From the NCBI GenBank assembly GCA_949288485.1, contig CASEKC010000011.1:1-38175 (forward strand): DNA of 38,175 bases, in the 5' to 3' direction. Below the pieces are notes generated by a model that saw only the letters and a list, made by a program, of their open reading frames with translations, was not told where the DNA came from and did no database searches. Each line of letters starts with the position of its first letter. Positions within the stretch are counted from its first letter, which is position 1. Below, piece after piece: positions 23,943 through 31,836 of this stretch. The stretch is from an uncultured bacterium. Its GTDB lineage: Bacteria; Bacillota_I; Bacilli_A; RFN20; CAG-826. The position numbers were made by a program, and so were the translations under genes.

Positions 23943-24440
23943 ATGGAAGATTATATTAAATACATTCGTTCACTAGTTGGTCATAAAGAAATTATGGCTG
24001 TAGCTGTTTGTGGATTAATAATTAATGAAAAAGAAGAAGTTTTGTTAGAGACAAGAAGTGATAATCTTAAATTTTCTTTTCCTGGTGGAGCACTTAATAT
24101 GGGAGAAAAAATAATTGATGGATTATATCGCGAAATAAAAGAAGAAACTGGAATTGATTTATCTTTAATTAATAATAAAAATATTAATCTTTTTGGAATT
24201 TATAGTGGCGAAAAAGGAAAATTTGTATACCCAAATAGCGATATTACATATTACACAGACATTGTATTTTTAATTAAAGTTAATTCAAAAGATATAGAAA
24301 TAAAAGAACATGATGATGAAAGTTTAAATATTAGTTTTTATAGTTTTAATGATATCAATTTAGAAAATATGGTTACATTTGATAAAGAAATATTAATTGA
24401 TTATTTTATAAATAAATACAATGGTGTAGTTATTAAATAA
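23943..24440 (+). CDS. Nudix hydrolase
   Basis: 165 residues. Complete Nudix box from GGALNMGEKIIDGLYREIKE onward (G-x5-E-x7-REIKEETGI), preceded by ETRSDNLKFSFPGG. The conserved GGALNMGE start and a C-terminal half rich in acidic residues resemble NTP/ADP-sugar pyrophosphatase-like members; substrate not predictable. ATG 23943 is used; an in-frame TTG lies 6 bases upstream. TTGATT (23907-23912) with a weak TAAAGT (23929-23934) is a possible promoter 8 bases before the ATG, so this may be another leaderless gene. Confidence 0.9.
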   Translation: MEDYIKYIRSLVGHKEIMAVAVCGLIINEKEEVLLETRSDNLKFSFPGGALNMGEKIIDGLYREIKEETGIDLSLINNKNINLFGIYSGEKGKFVYPNSDITYYTDIVFLIKVNSKDIEIKEHDDESLNISFYSFNDINLENMVTFDKEILIDYFINKYNGVVIK

Positions 24441-24473
24441 AAATCCGACTCTTTATAAGCCGGATTTTTTCTT
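24441..24473. terminator. Bidirectional terminator between Nudix and M13 peptidase genes
   Basis: AAAAATCCG ... CGGATTTTT (about 24440-24448 and 24463-24471) flanking CTCTTTATAAG-type loop; A and T runs on both sides serve both converging genes. Confidence 0.8.
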
Positions 24474-26363
24474 TTACCAAATAATAAGACGTTTAGAAGG
24501 TTCTAAATACATTTTGTCTGTATCTTTAATATCAAATGCTCTATAAAATTCATCAAAATTTTTAACTTGCATATTAGCTCGATAATAAGCTGGACCGTGT
24601 ACATCAACAGTTAATAAAAGTTTAGTATATTCTTCTCTTTGCTTCATGCACCATATACGAGCATAGTTAATAAAGAATTTTTTAAAATCAGGATTATCTT
24701 TAATTCTTTTTAAAGACTCAATAGAAGAAGTAACTCCACCATTATCTGCAATATTTTCACTAACTGTTAGTTTACCATTTACTTTTTCATTTCCTAAAGG
24801 AAGATTATCAAATTGTTCGATCATTAATTCAGTTTTCTTTTTGAAGTTATCATAATCTTCATTAGTCCACCAATTGTTGATATTTCCTTTTTCATCCATT
24901 TGAGCACCGTTATTATCAAAAGCATGAGAAATTTCATGTCCAATAACACAACCAATTCCTCCATAATTTTCTTCTACACTTTGAGAAAGAGAATAGAATG
25001 GTTTTCTTAAAATAGCTGCAGGGAAAGTAATGTCATTACTAGTAGGATTATAACAAGCATTAACAGTATTGCCACTCATCACCCATAATGATTTATCAAC
25101 AGGTTTAAAAAGAAGAGATGCGTTATATTCTTTTTTAATTCTTGTTAAATCAGATATTATTTCAAATAAGGAATCATTTTTATTAAAAATCAATTTTTTA
25201 TATGATTCACTTACCATATCAGGATAGCCAATTTTAATGTTCATCGTATCAAGTTTTAATATTGCTTTTTTAATTGTCTCTTTTGATAACCAAGAGTTAG
25301 ATGATAATCTTTCTTTATATGTTCGAATTAAATTTTTAACAATATTAATTACATCTTTTTTAGCTTCTTCACCAAAATATTTTTTACCATAATAAATTCC
25401 AATGACTTCATCATAAAAGGAATTAGCGATTTGATAAGCATATTTTTTAAGTGAAATAATTTTATTAGTTCCTCTTAAAGTATTTGAAAATTGGCTTGAT
25501 AAGTTTCTTAATTCTTCAGAAATAAATTGAACGTTATTAACTATTGTTTTAACTTTAGCCCATGATAAATATTCTTCAAAATTATTATTAAATAAATCTT
25601 TAAAATTTCCGATAAATTTTGGATCATATAAAACGATTGTTTCTGGAATTTTACCAAATGTTTTTATCAAAAAGTCATCTAATTTTAAATCCATTAATTC
25701 ACAAACCTTTTTATAAGGATATGGATTATAACATTTGATATAATCAGCCATTTCTTCACTAGATTTAACTATTTTTGATAATTTATTATCAAAAGAAATT
25801 GTTTTAGAAATAAGGTCATCAGAATTTTTGATATTTAATTCATTTAAAATCTTAGAAACCATTACTTTATAAATATTAAGTAATGTTTCAGCATTTAAAG
25901 AAGAATACATTGTTGAATCAGGTAAAATTAAAGAAGGTGAATTAAAATAAAGAGAATATTTGGTTGCTTCCATCATATCTTCATTTACAAAACTAGTAAA
26001 AGGAAGAGGTAAAGAGTTAAGCCAAAGAGAATAAATATTATTTAAAAAATCTTCTTTGTTTTTAATTTTATCGAAAATAGATAAACTATTTAAAAGTGAG
26101 TTTAAACCATTTTTACGGTTATCTTCATCTAAAACTTTTTTATAAAGAATAATTGAATAATTTAATAATTGATCATCGATTTTATTTTTGCTTAATTCTT
26201 CAAATTCATTAAGCATTGTTTTTTCAACGTCTAAGTCTAAATTAATAAATCCACCAATAGCTGGTAAGTCATCTAGTATTTTTGCATTTTCTATCCATTT
26301 ACCATTAACGTATTTATATAAATCATCTTGAATACGTATTTAATCGTTAAATTTGTTTTCCAT
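24474..26363 (-). pseudogene. M13 (neprilysin/PepO) metallopeptidase with in-frame stop at codon 8
   Basis: The long open frame (24474-26216, 580 residues) has all M13 catalytic features: HEISH (427-431), ENIAD (E487, D491), an NACYNP substrate motif (386-391; usually NAY/FY) and the C-terminal family pattern ending RLIIW. Upstream in the same frame, reading from ATG 26363, is the conserved M13 N-terminus: MENKFND, then TAA (26342-26340), then IRIQDDLYKYVNGKWIENAK and on to the long frame. GAGG 9 bases before ATG 26363 is the only SD-like signal. So the natural start is 26363 (about 629 codons) and a nonsense codon interrupts it at position 8. Translation might restart downstream (first Met at 26216), losing 41 conserved residues. 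Could be a true pseudogene, a polymorphism, or an assembly error. Confidence 0.8.
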
Positions 26364-26414
26364 ATTTTATTACCTCATAAAATAAATTTTAATATTAAAT
26401 AGGTATTTTAAAAG

Positions 26415-26456
26415 AAAAATATAGTTAATCTTTTTTCTTTTATTAACTATATTTTT
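26415..26456. terminator. Terminator overlapping the ylmH 3' end
   Basis: Perfect 15-pair stem AAAAATATAGTTAAT (26415-26429) / ATTAACTATATTTTT (26442-26456), 12-base loop, T-rich on the minus strand. One arm encodes the last residues of YlmH. Confidence 0.8.
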
Positions 26457-27237
26457 TAATTTTTGTATGATAACGTCCTTTTTTGTTTATACTAGATTCA
26501 TCAAGAAAGATAAATTTCCCCTTACCTTTTATAGAAACACGTTCATCTTTTTTTAATATATAAGAAGGATTAGTTTTAGTTTCTCCATTAACAAATACAC
26601 ATTCTTTTATGATTAATTCTTTGCTATCTTCTCTTGATAGATTAAATGCTTCTTTAATAATATTATCTAATCTTAAAGATGAAACATAAATTTCTATATA
26701 TTCAAAATTTAATTTATATGGTGATTCATTTAAGTTTATTTCTTTTATATCGATTGGAGTGTGTTTGATTGTAGTTAAATTATTTATTATTTCTATTTTT
26801 ATAGAAGATAATACGTAGATTGTTCCTGAGTTTTTAGAAGTTTTATCAATTAAAATATCACCTATCGTTTCTCTTTTTATTCCAAGATTCATTAAAGAAC
26901 CTAAGAAATCTCGATGTGATAATTGATCAGAATATTTTTTATTTTTGGCTTTAATTAATAATAAAGATATTTCATTTTCAATATAAGTATCAATTTCTTC
27001 TTGTGCAATATCTTTAGGATAAATAAAAAGAATTTTACGGTCATTTTCTTCTTTATTTCCTCCATATAATAAATAAGTTAAATTATTATTAAATTCTTTA
27101 TTTAAAGATGAATATTCTTTCAAAAATATCGATTGTTCACTTAAAGATAAAAAAGAAGTAGAAGTTATACAAAAATAAGTAAGACTTCTAGAAGATAAAT
27201 CACGAATATGAGACAACAAAAAGTTATTCTTTTCCAT
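26443..27237 (-). CDS. ylmH: YlmH-family S4-domain RNA-binding protein
   Basis: 264 residues. Central signature SHRDFLGSLMNLGIKRETIG followed by DILID, the mark of YlmH, then a C-terminal S4 RNA-binding domain (about 180-245: LRLDNIIKEAFNLSREDSKELI). Family members bind ribosomal 50S peptidyl-tRNA complexes and are linked to ribosome rescue and to cell division loci in Bacilli. Here it is not in a division cluster but third in an XRE-DUF5662-ylmH run on the minus strand. Start overlaps the DUF5662 stop by 14 bases. Confidence 0.93.
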   Translation of the reverse strand: MEKNNFLLSHIRDLSSRSLTYFCITSTSFLSLSEQSIFLKEYSSLNKEFNNNLTYLLYGGNKEENDRKILFIYPKDIAQEEIDTYIENEISLLLIKAKNKKYSDQLSHRDFLGSLMNLGIKRETIGDILIDKTSKNSGTIYVLSSIKIEIINNLTTIKHTPIDIKEINLNESPYKLNFEYIEIYVSSLRLDNIIKEAFNLSREDSKELIIKECVFVNGETKTNPSYILKKDERVSIKGKGKFIFLDESSINKKGRYHTKIKKYS

Positions 27238-27826
27238 TTTTAATTTTTAAATTTTCGTATTCAGTTTTAATAAAATATGTATGATCATATTTTTTAATTA
27301 TTTCATCATAAATAGGTTTAAGTTTTTTAGCTTTAATATTTTTAAAATCGTTTTTAGCATATTCAGTTAAACAATAAATTACAAATTCTTTGCTTGCTGG
27401 ATGCATCAAATATGTACCTTCTCTTTCAATAAAGAAGTTTAAAACAAAATCTCTTTTATAATCTTTTTTATGGTATGTCATTGATGCTGAAATCATATCT
27501 AAGCAATATTCTAAATTGTATTTAAAAGGCATTGGTTTAATTAGTAGTTGTCCTTTATATGTATCGACCCAATATTCATAATGATGTTTATTTTTATTGG
27601 TATGATGAATCGATATATCACTATAGCCATAATTGCTTTTTCTTTCTTCAACAATAGGAGAAGAAGTACCTTGGAAATATTTACGGCTTGGTGAAAATTC
27701 AGCTTTAGAATATTTAGATAAATCGTGTTTTAATCCGTTCATTGGTATGCCAGCTTTAAAGCAAAATTTCATTACTTTAAAGCGGTGTGAATTAATTATT
27801 TTTAAGTGTTTAATAAAGTTTTTCAT
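27224..27826 (-). CDS. DUF5662 family protein
   Basis: 200 residues from ATG 27826 (a TTG at 27844 could add six). Conserved features of the family: HRFKVMKFCFKAGIPMNGLKHDLSKYSKAEF, given in part, and HHTNKNKHHYEYW, rich in His/Asp that could bind metal (HD-like). No membrane segment. Biochemical role unknown. Located between an XRE regulator and ylmH, overlapping ylmH by 14 bases; cotranscription is likely. Confidence 0.8.
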   Translation of the reverse strand: MKNFIKHLKIINSHRFKVMKFCFKAGIPMNGLKHDLSKYSKAEFSPSRKYFQGTSSPIVEERKSNYGYSDISIHHTNKNKHHYEYWVDTYKGQLLIKPMPFKYNLEYCLDMISASMTYHKKDYKRDFVLNFFIEREGTYLMHPASKEFVIYCLTEYAKNDFKNIKAKKLKPIYDEIIKKYDHTYFIKTEYENLKIKNGKE

Positions 27827-27855
27827 AATATAAAATTTCGTCAATCAAAAATAAA

Positions 27856-28215
27856 TTATTTCTTAAAAAAGCTTTTACAAGTAGAGTCGATAATGTTATA
27901 AAGTTGATCTTTTTCAGTGTCTGTAAGTGATTGAATTCTACGTATAATTTTTAAAGTATGTAAGTCTTTAATGTATTCTTCAACAGCAATAGTAGAAGAA
28001 CTTTTAATTGTAGAATTGGTATTATGACTGAGCATATCATCAATCGATACTTCATAAAGATCAGCTAATTTAATTAATGTATTGATGTCTGGTTCAGCTC
28101 TTCCAGTTTCATAATCTGATAAGTTATATTGATTAATATTAAGAGTAGAAGCTACCTGCTTTTGAGTTAAGCTTTTTGAAGTTCTTAATATCTTTAACAT
28201 GTCTTGAAGTTTCAT
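27856..28215 (-). CDS. XRE-family transcriptional regulator
   Basis: 119 residues from ATG 28215. N-terminal HTH_3: MLKILRTSKSLTQKQVASTL, then NINQYNLSDYETGRAEPDINTLIKLADLYEVSIDDML; linker and a helical C-terminus (about 75-119) likely for dimerisation. An in-frame TTG at 28233 is rejected because it would place the -10 box inside the gene. TATAAT (minus strand 28227-28222) is 6 bases before the ATG. TAGTAA-AAA-TTACTA (28235-28249) sits over the -35 region and is a good candidate for its own operator. Confidence 0.9.
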   Translation of the reverse strand: MKLQDMLKILRTSKSLTQKQVASTLNINQYNLSDYETGRAEPDINTLIKLADLYEVSIDDMLSHNTNSTIKSSSTIAVEEYIKDLHTLKIIRRIQSLTDTEKDQLYNIIDSTCKSFFKK

Positions 28216-28221
28216 ATTTAT

Positions 28222-28249
28222 ATTATATAACAAATAGTAAAAATTACTA
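28222..28249 (-). promoter_or_regulatory. Leaderless promoter and likely autoregulatory operator of the XRE gene
   Basis: TATAAT at 28227-28222 (minus strand) leaves 6 bases before ATG 28215. The perfect inverted repeat TAGTAA-N3-TTACTA (28235-28249) covers the -35 region. Confidence 0.6.
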
Positions 28250-28374
28250 GAATTTTATATAGATGTTAAATTTACATTTTTTTGCTGTAAGATTTTTAGT
28301 ATGTTTAATCCTGAATTCTATATAATTTTTAAGTTAAATTTGCAAGCTAGAATGATCAAAAATTTTTAAAAATA

Positions 28375-28412
28375 GACCTCATTTTTTTGACAAAAGTAGA
28401 GGTCATTTTTTT
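28375..28412 (+). terminator. Orphan terminator
   Basis: GACCTC (28375-28380), 18-base loop, GAGGTC (28399-28404), then ATTTTTTTA. No gene precedes it on the plus strand; TATAAT at 28321-28326 could start a small RNA of about 80 bases ending here. Confidence 0.6.
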
Positions 28413-28579
28413 ATACTTTTTTCTATTGACTATAATAATAATTTTAAATTGATAAAATAAACTTTTTTGCTTATAAAAATAGCAACTTATCCCAAAAATC
28501 ATCAGTTACTATTCATATAGATTGATGTTCATTTTTTAAGAAAAATATTATTAAAATAACAATTTTAGTATTTTATTGG

Positions 28580-28600
28580 TATATGTAAAATTTACATATA
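28580..28600. promoter_or_regulatory. Long palindromic operator-like site
   Basis: Perfect 10-base arms TATATGTAAA / TTTACATATA around a central A, followed 2 bases later by TATAAT (28603-28608). Related half-sites TTAAATTTACA (28266-28276) and TGTAAATTTATA (28675-28686) lie on each side. Probably a repressor binding site; the protein is unknown. Confidence 0.45.
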
Positions 28601-29018
28601 TATATAATTAGTAATTTTTTAGTGGATTTAAACTATTTCTTCTGCTCTTTTCTACTAGTAGAGGGTAAAAACTATGTAAATTTATATTTATGAAAAAAGG
28701 GAGTGTTTAAAAATGACTTGTGACTAATTTTTATTTATAAATTATTGAATTTTTGATTGACTATTTTTATAACAATGTTGTCCAAAAACAACAAAAAATT
28801 TTTTGTCGATTTTTTGAATTCACAAAAAAATACAGTTCGTTTTTATTTTTATATGTTTTATTTGAATCAAGAAGTCCTTTATTTAAAAACACTTTTTTTA
28901 TTTTTGGGACGTATATTAATTAATAACTCTAAATTTAATTAACCGCTTTTATTAAAAAATAGATATAATAATAAAGAATAAAAACTATTTAAAAAATTAG
29001 AGGGAGGTTTTATTTATT

Positions 29019-29600
29019 ATGGAAACATGGTTAATTGCTTTAATTGTTGTTATAGTAATTTTAGTTATTGCAGTAATCGCAATAGTATCATGGTGTATTT
29101 CAACTAGAAATACATTTAAAGTTATGAAGGTTAAAGTTGATGAATCCGCTAGTGGAATTGATGTTGCTTTAACTAAAAGATTTGATCTTTTAACAAAGAC
29201 ATTAGCTGCTACTAAAGGCTATGCAAAACATGAAACTGAAACATTAGAAAAAGTAGTCAGTTTAAGAAGCGGTGATTCAATCAAAGAAATGTCAATGAAA
29301 GATAAAAATGCTCTTACAAACGAGATTGCTGAAGCTAGTAGAGGATTGAATATTTTAGTAGAACAATACCCAAATTTAAAAGCCGATTCTACATTCATCG
29401 AACTTCAAAGACAAACAGCTGATTGTGAAGAACAACTCCAAGCTGCAAGAAGAATTTATAATTCAAATGTCTCAACTTTTAATCAAAAAAGAAACGTCTG
29501 GCCTTCATCAATTATTGCTAATAGAATCGGTTTTAAAGAAGACTTAGATTTCTTTGAAGCAGAAGAAGAAAAGAAAAAAGACATTAAATTTGACTTCTAA
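29019..29600 (+). CDS. lemA: LemA family protein
   Basis: 193 residues. N-terminal membrane helix (about 6-28) followed by the LemA helical bundle: RNTFKVMKVKVDESASGIDV, LTKRFDLLTKTLAATKGYAKHE, LQRQTADCEEQLQAARRIYNSNVSTFNQ (part), and WPSSIIANRIGFKE. Membrane-anchored four-helix protein of unknown biochemical role. SD GGGAGG about 12 bases before the ATG. DUF3137 follows by 15 bases, the usual partner of LemA in Bacillota. Confidence 0.95.
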   Translation: METWLIALIVVIVILVIAVIAIVSWCISTRNTFKVMKVKVDESASGIDVALTKRFDLLTKTLAATKGYAKHETETLEKVVSLRSGDSIKEMSMKDKNALTNEIAEASRGLNILVEQYPNLKADSTFIELQRQTADCEEQLQAARRIYNSNVSTFNQKRNVWPSSIIANRIGFKEDLDFFEAEEEKKKDIKFDF

Positions 29601-29615
29601 TTTTAGAGATTATTT

Positions 29616-30539
29616 ATGGATGAATTTATTAATACCATTGAATCAAATCGTTTAGTTTTTAAAAAGAAATTAAATATTGTTTTAATTGTTGCTTTATCAT
29701 TATTAGGCGTTGGTATAATTTGCTTAATTATTGGTTTAATATTCTTAGAAACAGTTTTATTCGCAATCTTCTTTTTCTCATTAATTATTGCAGCTATAAT
29801 TTATGGTGTTGGTTATAGTATCTATAACAAAAAGTATTTATCAACTTTTCAAAATGATCTAGAAACTAAAGCAATCGAATTAAATTATGGTTCTGATTAT
29901 TTCTATGAGCCAAATAAAGGAATTGATTATGATAGCATTGATGAATCTAGGTGCGTAAATAAACCAGATGAATATCGTTCGTCAAAATATTTTGAAGCAA
30001 AAAGACATAATATTAATTTTGTTTCAAGTAATTACGTATTTAGTTATATTCATTATTCTACTGATTCAGATGGAAATACAAAAAAAGAAGTTAATCGTTA
30101 TAACGGCAGATTTATTAAATTTACTTTCCCAAGAAATTTAAATGCTTTTTTATCTTTAATGGAAAAAAATAGTGTTGATGAAATGATTAAAGATCCTCGA
30201 CTTGGTGAAAAGATTGAATTTGAATATATGGAGTTTAATGATAAATTTGTTGTTAAAACAAGTGATCCATTAAAAGCTAATTATATAATTACTCCTCAAG
30301 TTCAATGTAACCTTGTTGATTTTGATAAAGCATTTAAATCAGATTTAATCGTTACTTATTTAGATAATTCAGCTTATATATTTATGCATGAATATAATAC
30401 AAAAATGCCTTTAGGTATTTATAAACAATTTAATAAGAAGGTATTTGATTCATATGCTAATGAATTTATTATTCCTTTATTATTAATTGATGCTTTAGAT
30501 TTAGATAACGATAAGTTTGTTAATAAAAATTTAAATTAA
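29616..30539 (+). CDS. DUF3137 domain protein, LemA partner
   Basis: 307 residues. Two close N-terminal membrane helices (about 22-44 and 46-68), then a soluble domain with GSDYFYEPNKGID, SSKYFEAKRHNINFVSSNYVF and a C-terminal IPLLLIDALDLD. Matches the DUF3137/galanin-like family often encoded next to lemA. Function unknown. Weak SD (TTTTAGAG) before the ATG; likely translated through coupling with lemA. Confidence 0.82.
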   Translation: MDEFINTIESNRLVFKKKLNIVLIVALSLLGVGIICLIIGLIFLETVLFAIFFFSLIIAAIIYGVGYSIYNKKYLSTFQNDLETKAIELNYGSDYFYEPNKGIDYDSIDESRCVNKPDEYRSSKYFEAKRHNINFVSSNYVFSYIHYSTDSDGNTKKEVNRYNGRFIKFTFPRNLNAFLSLMEKNSVDEMIKDPRLGEKIEFEYMEFNDKFVVKTSDPLKANYIITPQVQCNLVDFDKAFKSDLIVTYLDNSAYIFMHEYNTKMPLGIYKQFNKKVFDSYANEFIIPLLLIDALDLDNDKFVNKNLN

Positions 30540-30566
30540 ATATTGAAAGGATTTTTTTGATTAATT

Positions 30567-31148
30567 ATGAGTAATGAAGAAAGAAATATTGGTTGGATTG
30601 AAGTTATTACCGGACCAATGTTTGCAGGAAAAAGCGAAGAATTATTAAGAAGAATTAATCGTCTTAAATATGCAAAAAAGAATTTTATAGTTTTTAAACC
30701 TAAAATTGATGATCGTTATAGTGAGACTGATGTTGTATCACACGAAAAGAAATCATATAAAGCACATCCAATTTCTAAAGGAGTTGATATTTTAAAATAT
30801 ATTACTCGTGATTTAGAAGTTGTTTGTATTGATGAAGTCCAATTCTTTGATGAAGGGATTATTGATGTTGTTGAAACACTTGCAAATCGTGGAATAAGAG
30901 TTATTTGTGCTGGACTTGATACAGATTTTAAAGGCGATCCATTTCCAGTTGTTGCTAATCTTTTAGCAAGGGCAGAAATTGTTGTTAAATTAACTGCTAT
31001 TTGTGCGGTATGTGGGAAAGATGCAACTAGAACACAAAGATTAATTGATGGAAAACCAGCAAGAGCTGATGGACCAGTTATTTTAGTTGGGGCAACAGAA
31101 AGTTATGAACCTAGATGTCGCCATTGTCATCAAGTAGATAGAAAATAA
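30567..31148 (+). CDS. tdk: Thymidine kinase
   Basis: 193 residues. P-loop GPMFAGKS (16-23), Walker [10 protein letters not shown], lasso-loop [12 protein letters not shown], a zinc site of CAVC and CRHC pairs, and nucleoside-binding [11 protein letters not shown]. Phosphorylates thymidine to dTMP (salvage). The nearest SD-like run GAAAGG (30545-30550) is 16 bases upstream, too far, and an in-frame TGA at 30558 limits extension, so the start is weakly initiated. Third gene of lemA-DUF3137-tdk. Confidence 0.97.
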   Translation: MSNEERNIGWIEVITGPMFAGKSEELLRRINRLKYAKKNFIVFKPKIDDRYSETDVVSHEKKSYKAHPISKGVDILKYITRDLEVVCIDEVQFFDEGIIDVVETLANRGIRVICAGLDTDFKGDPFPVVANLLARAEIVVKLTAICAVCGKDATRTQRLIDGKPARADGPVILVGATESYEPRCRHCHQVDRK

Positions 31149-31154
31149 ATATAA

Positions 31155-31190
31155 AAAAATTCTTCCTCATTTGGGAAGAATTTTTATTTT
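31155..31190. terminator. Bidirectional terminator between tdk and gmk-like gene
   Basis: Perfect 12-pair stem: arm 31155-31166 (AAAAATTCTTCC), loop TCATTTG, arm 31174-31185 (GGAAGAATTTTT); overlaps the stop of the minus-strand gene. Confidence 0.88.
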
Positions 31191-31717
31191 ATACGAGAAA
31201 TATAATCATCATATATTTCTTTAGCGATTTCATCAGTAGTTTTATTATCTTCATCGATAAATTTATCGATATATTTATTTAAAGAAGTATCAAATTTAAA
31301 GCGGTCATGATAAATACGTTTATGGATTTCTTCTTCACTATCACCTCTTTTTCTCATTCTTTCTGTTCTTTCGATTTCATCCGCATTTAAAAAATAAGAA
31401 TAAATATTTTTATATTGTGATAATTTAAAAGCGATTAATCCATTACTTTCAACAATCAAAACAGTTTTATCATCAATAAGTTTTTTCTCTGTTCCATAAT
31501 AATTATTGTTATAGAAAGTAGATTCTATAAATTCATTATTATTTCTCATCTTAATAAAAGTATCCTCAGTTAGAAAATTATAGTCTAAGCCATTAATTTC
31601 ATTTACACGAGGAGCTCTAGTTGTAGAAGTAACAAATTTTTTAAAGCCATATTTAGTGGTTAATATTTTTGCAATCTCAGTTTTTCCACTAGCGCTTGGT
31701 CCAACAAGTATAATCAT
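31184..31717 (-). CDS. Guanylate kinase-like protein, short form
   Basis: 177 residues; typical Gmk is about 200. P-loop GPSASGKT (6-13), GMP-binding STTRAPRVNEINGLDYNF, EFIESTFYNNNYYGT, and the lid RMRKRGDSEEEIHKR. Converts GMP to GDP with ATP. Missing residues are mainly at the C-terminus and in the core strands, so it could be a second, specialised copy (for example of the kind found with signalling or DNA-modification systems). TATAAT (minus strand 31729-31724) lies exactly 6 bases before the ATG and there is no SD: leaderless. Confidence 0.88.
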   Translation of the reverse strand: MIILVGPSASGKTEIAKILTTKYGFKKFVTSTTRAPRVNEINGLDYNFLTEDTFIKMRNNNEFIESTFYNNNYYGTEKKLIDDKTVLIVESNGLIAFKLSQYKNIYSYFLNADEIERTERMRKRGDSEEEIHKRIYHDRFKFDTSLNKYIDKFIDEDNKTTDEIAKEIYDDYISRIK

Positions 31718-31729
31718 ATCTTAATTATA
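31718..31729 (-). promoter_or_regulatory. -10 of the gmk-like gene (leaderless)
   Basis: TATAAT at 31729-31724 on the minus strand, 6 bases before ATG 31717; same geometry as at 19083 and 28215. Confidence 0.65.
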
Positions 31730-31814
31730 TTGTAGAAGTAAAAAAATACAAACGAAAAAAATTTTCAATTTACTAAATTTTTTTGCAATAAATTTCAAAG
31801 TCAGAGCATTCTTG

Positions 31815-31820
31815 TATAGT
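31815..31820 (+). promoter_or_regulatory. -10 of the Tad-like operon
   Basis: TATAGT at 31815-31820, with no good -35 (ATTTCA at 31792-31797 at 17-base spacing). The SD of the first gene follows within 5 bases, so the leader would be about 10 bases. Confidence 0.35.
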
Positions 31821-31836
31821 GAAAGGAGGAAAAAGA

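Larger units (their letters stand above)
28250..29018. other. Long AT-rich intergenic region
   Basis: No convincing gene. Visible elements: a terminator (28375-28411), a 21-base near-perfect palindrome (28580-28600, arms TATATGTAAA) followed by TATAAT (28603-28608), a TCTACTAGTAGA palindrome (about 28649-28660), a micro-ORF with SD GGGAG (28699-28703) and ATG ACT TGT GAC TAA (28712-28726), and a TGTTGT/ACAACA hairpin (about 28775-28793). The open frame at 28757-28942 is Phe/Lys/Asn-rich, lacks an SD and resembles random AT-rich sequence. Confidence 0.5.

Noticed and set aside
26340-26342. Recoding of TAA as sense in the M13 gene
   Set aside because: TAA is used as the ordinary stop in most genes of the window, so codon reassignment is not credible; point mutation or sequence error is simpler.
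28757-28942. 61-codon open frame in the long intergenic region
   Set aside because: Phe/Lys/Asn/Tyr-rich in the way random AT-rich DNA translates, no SD, and no pattern of a known family.
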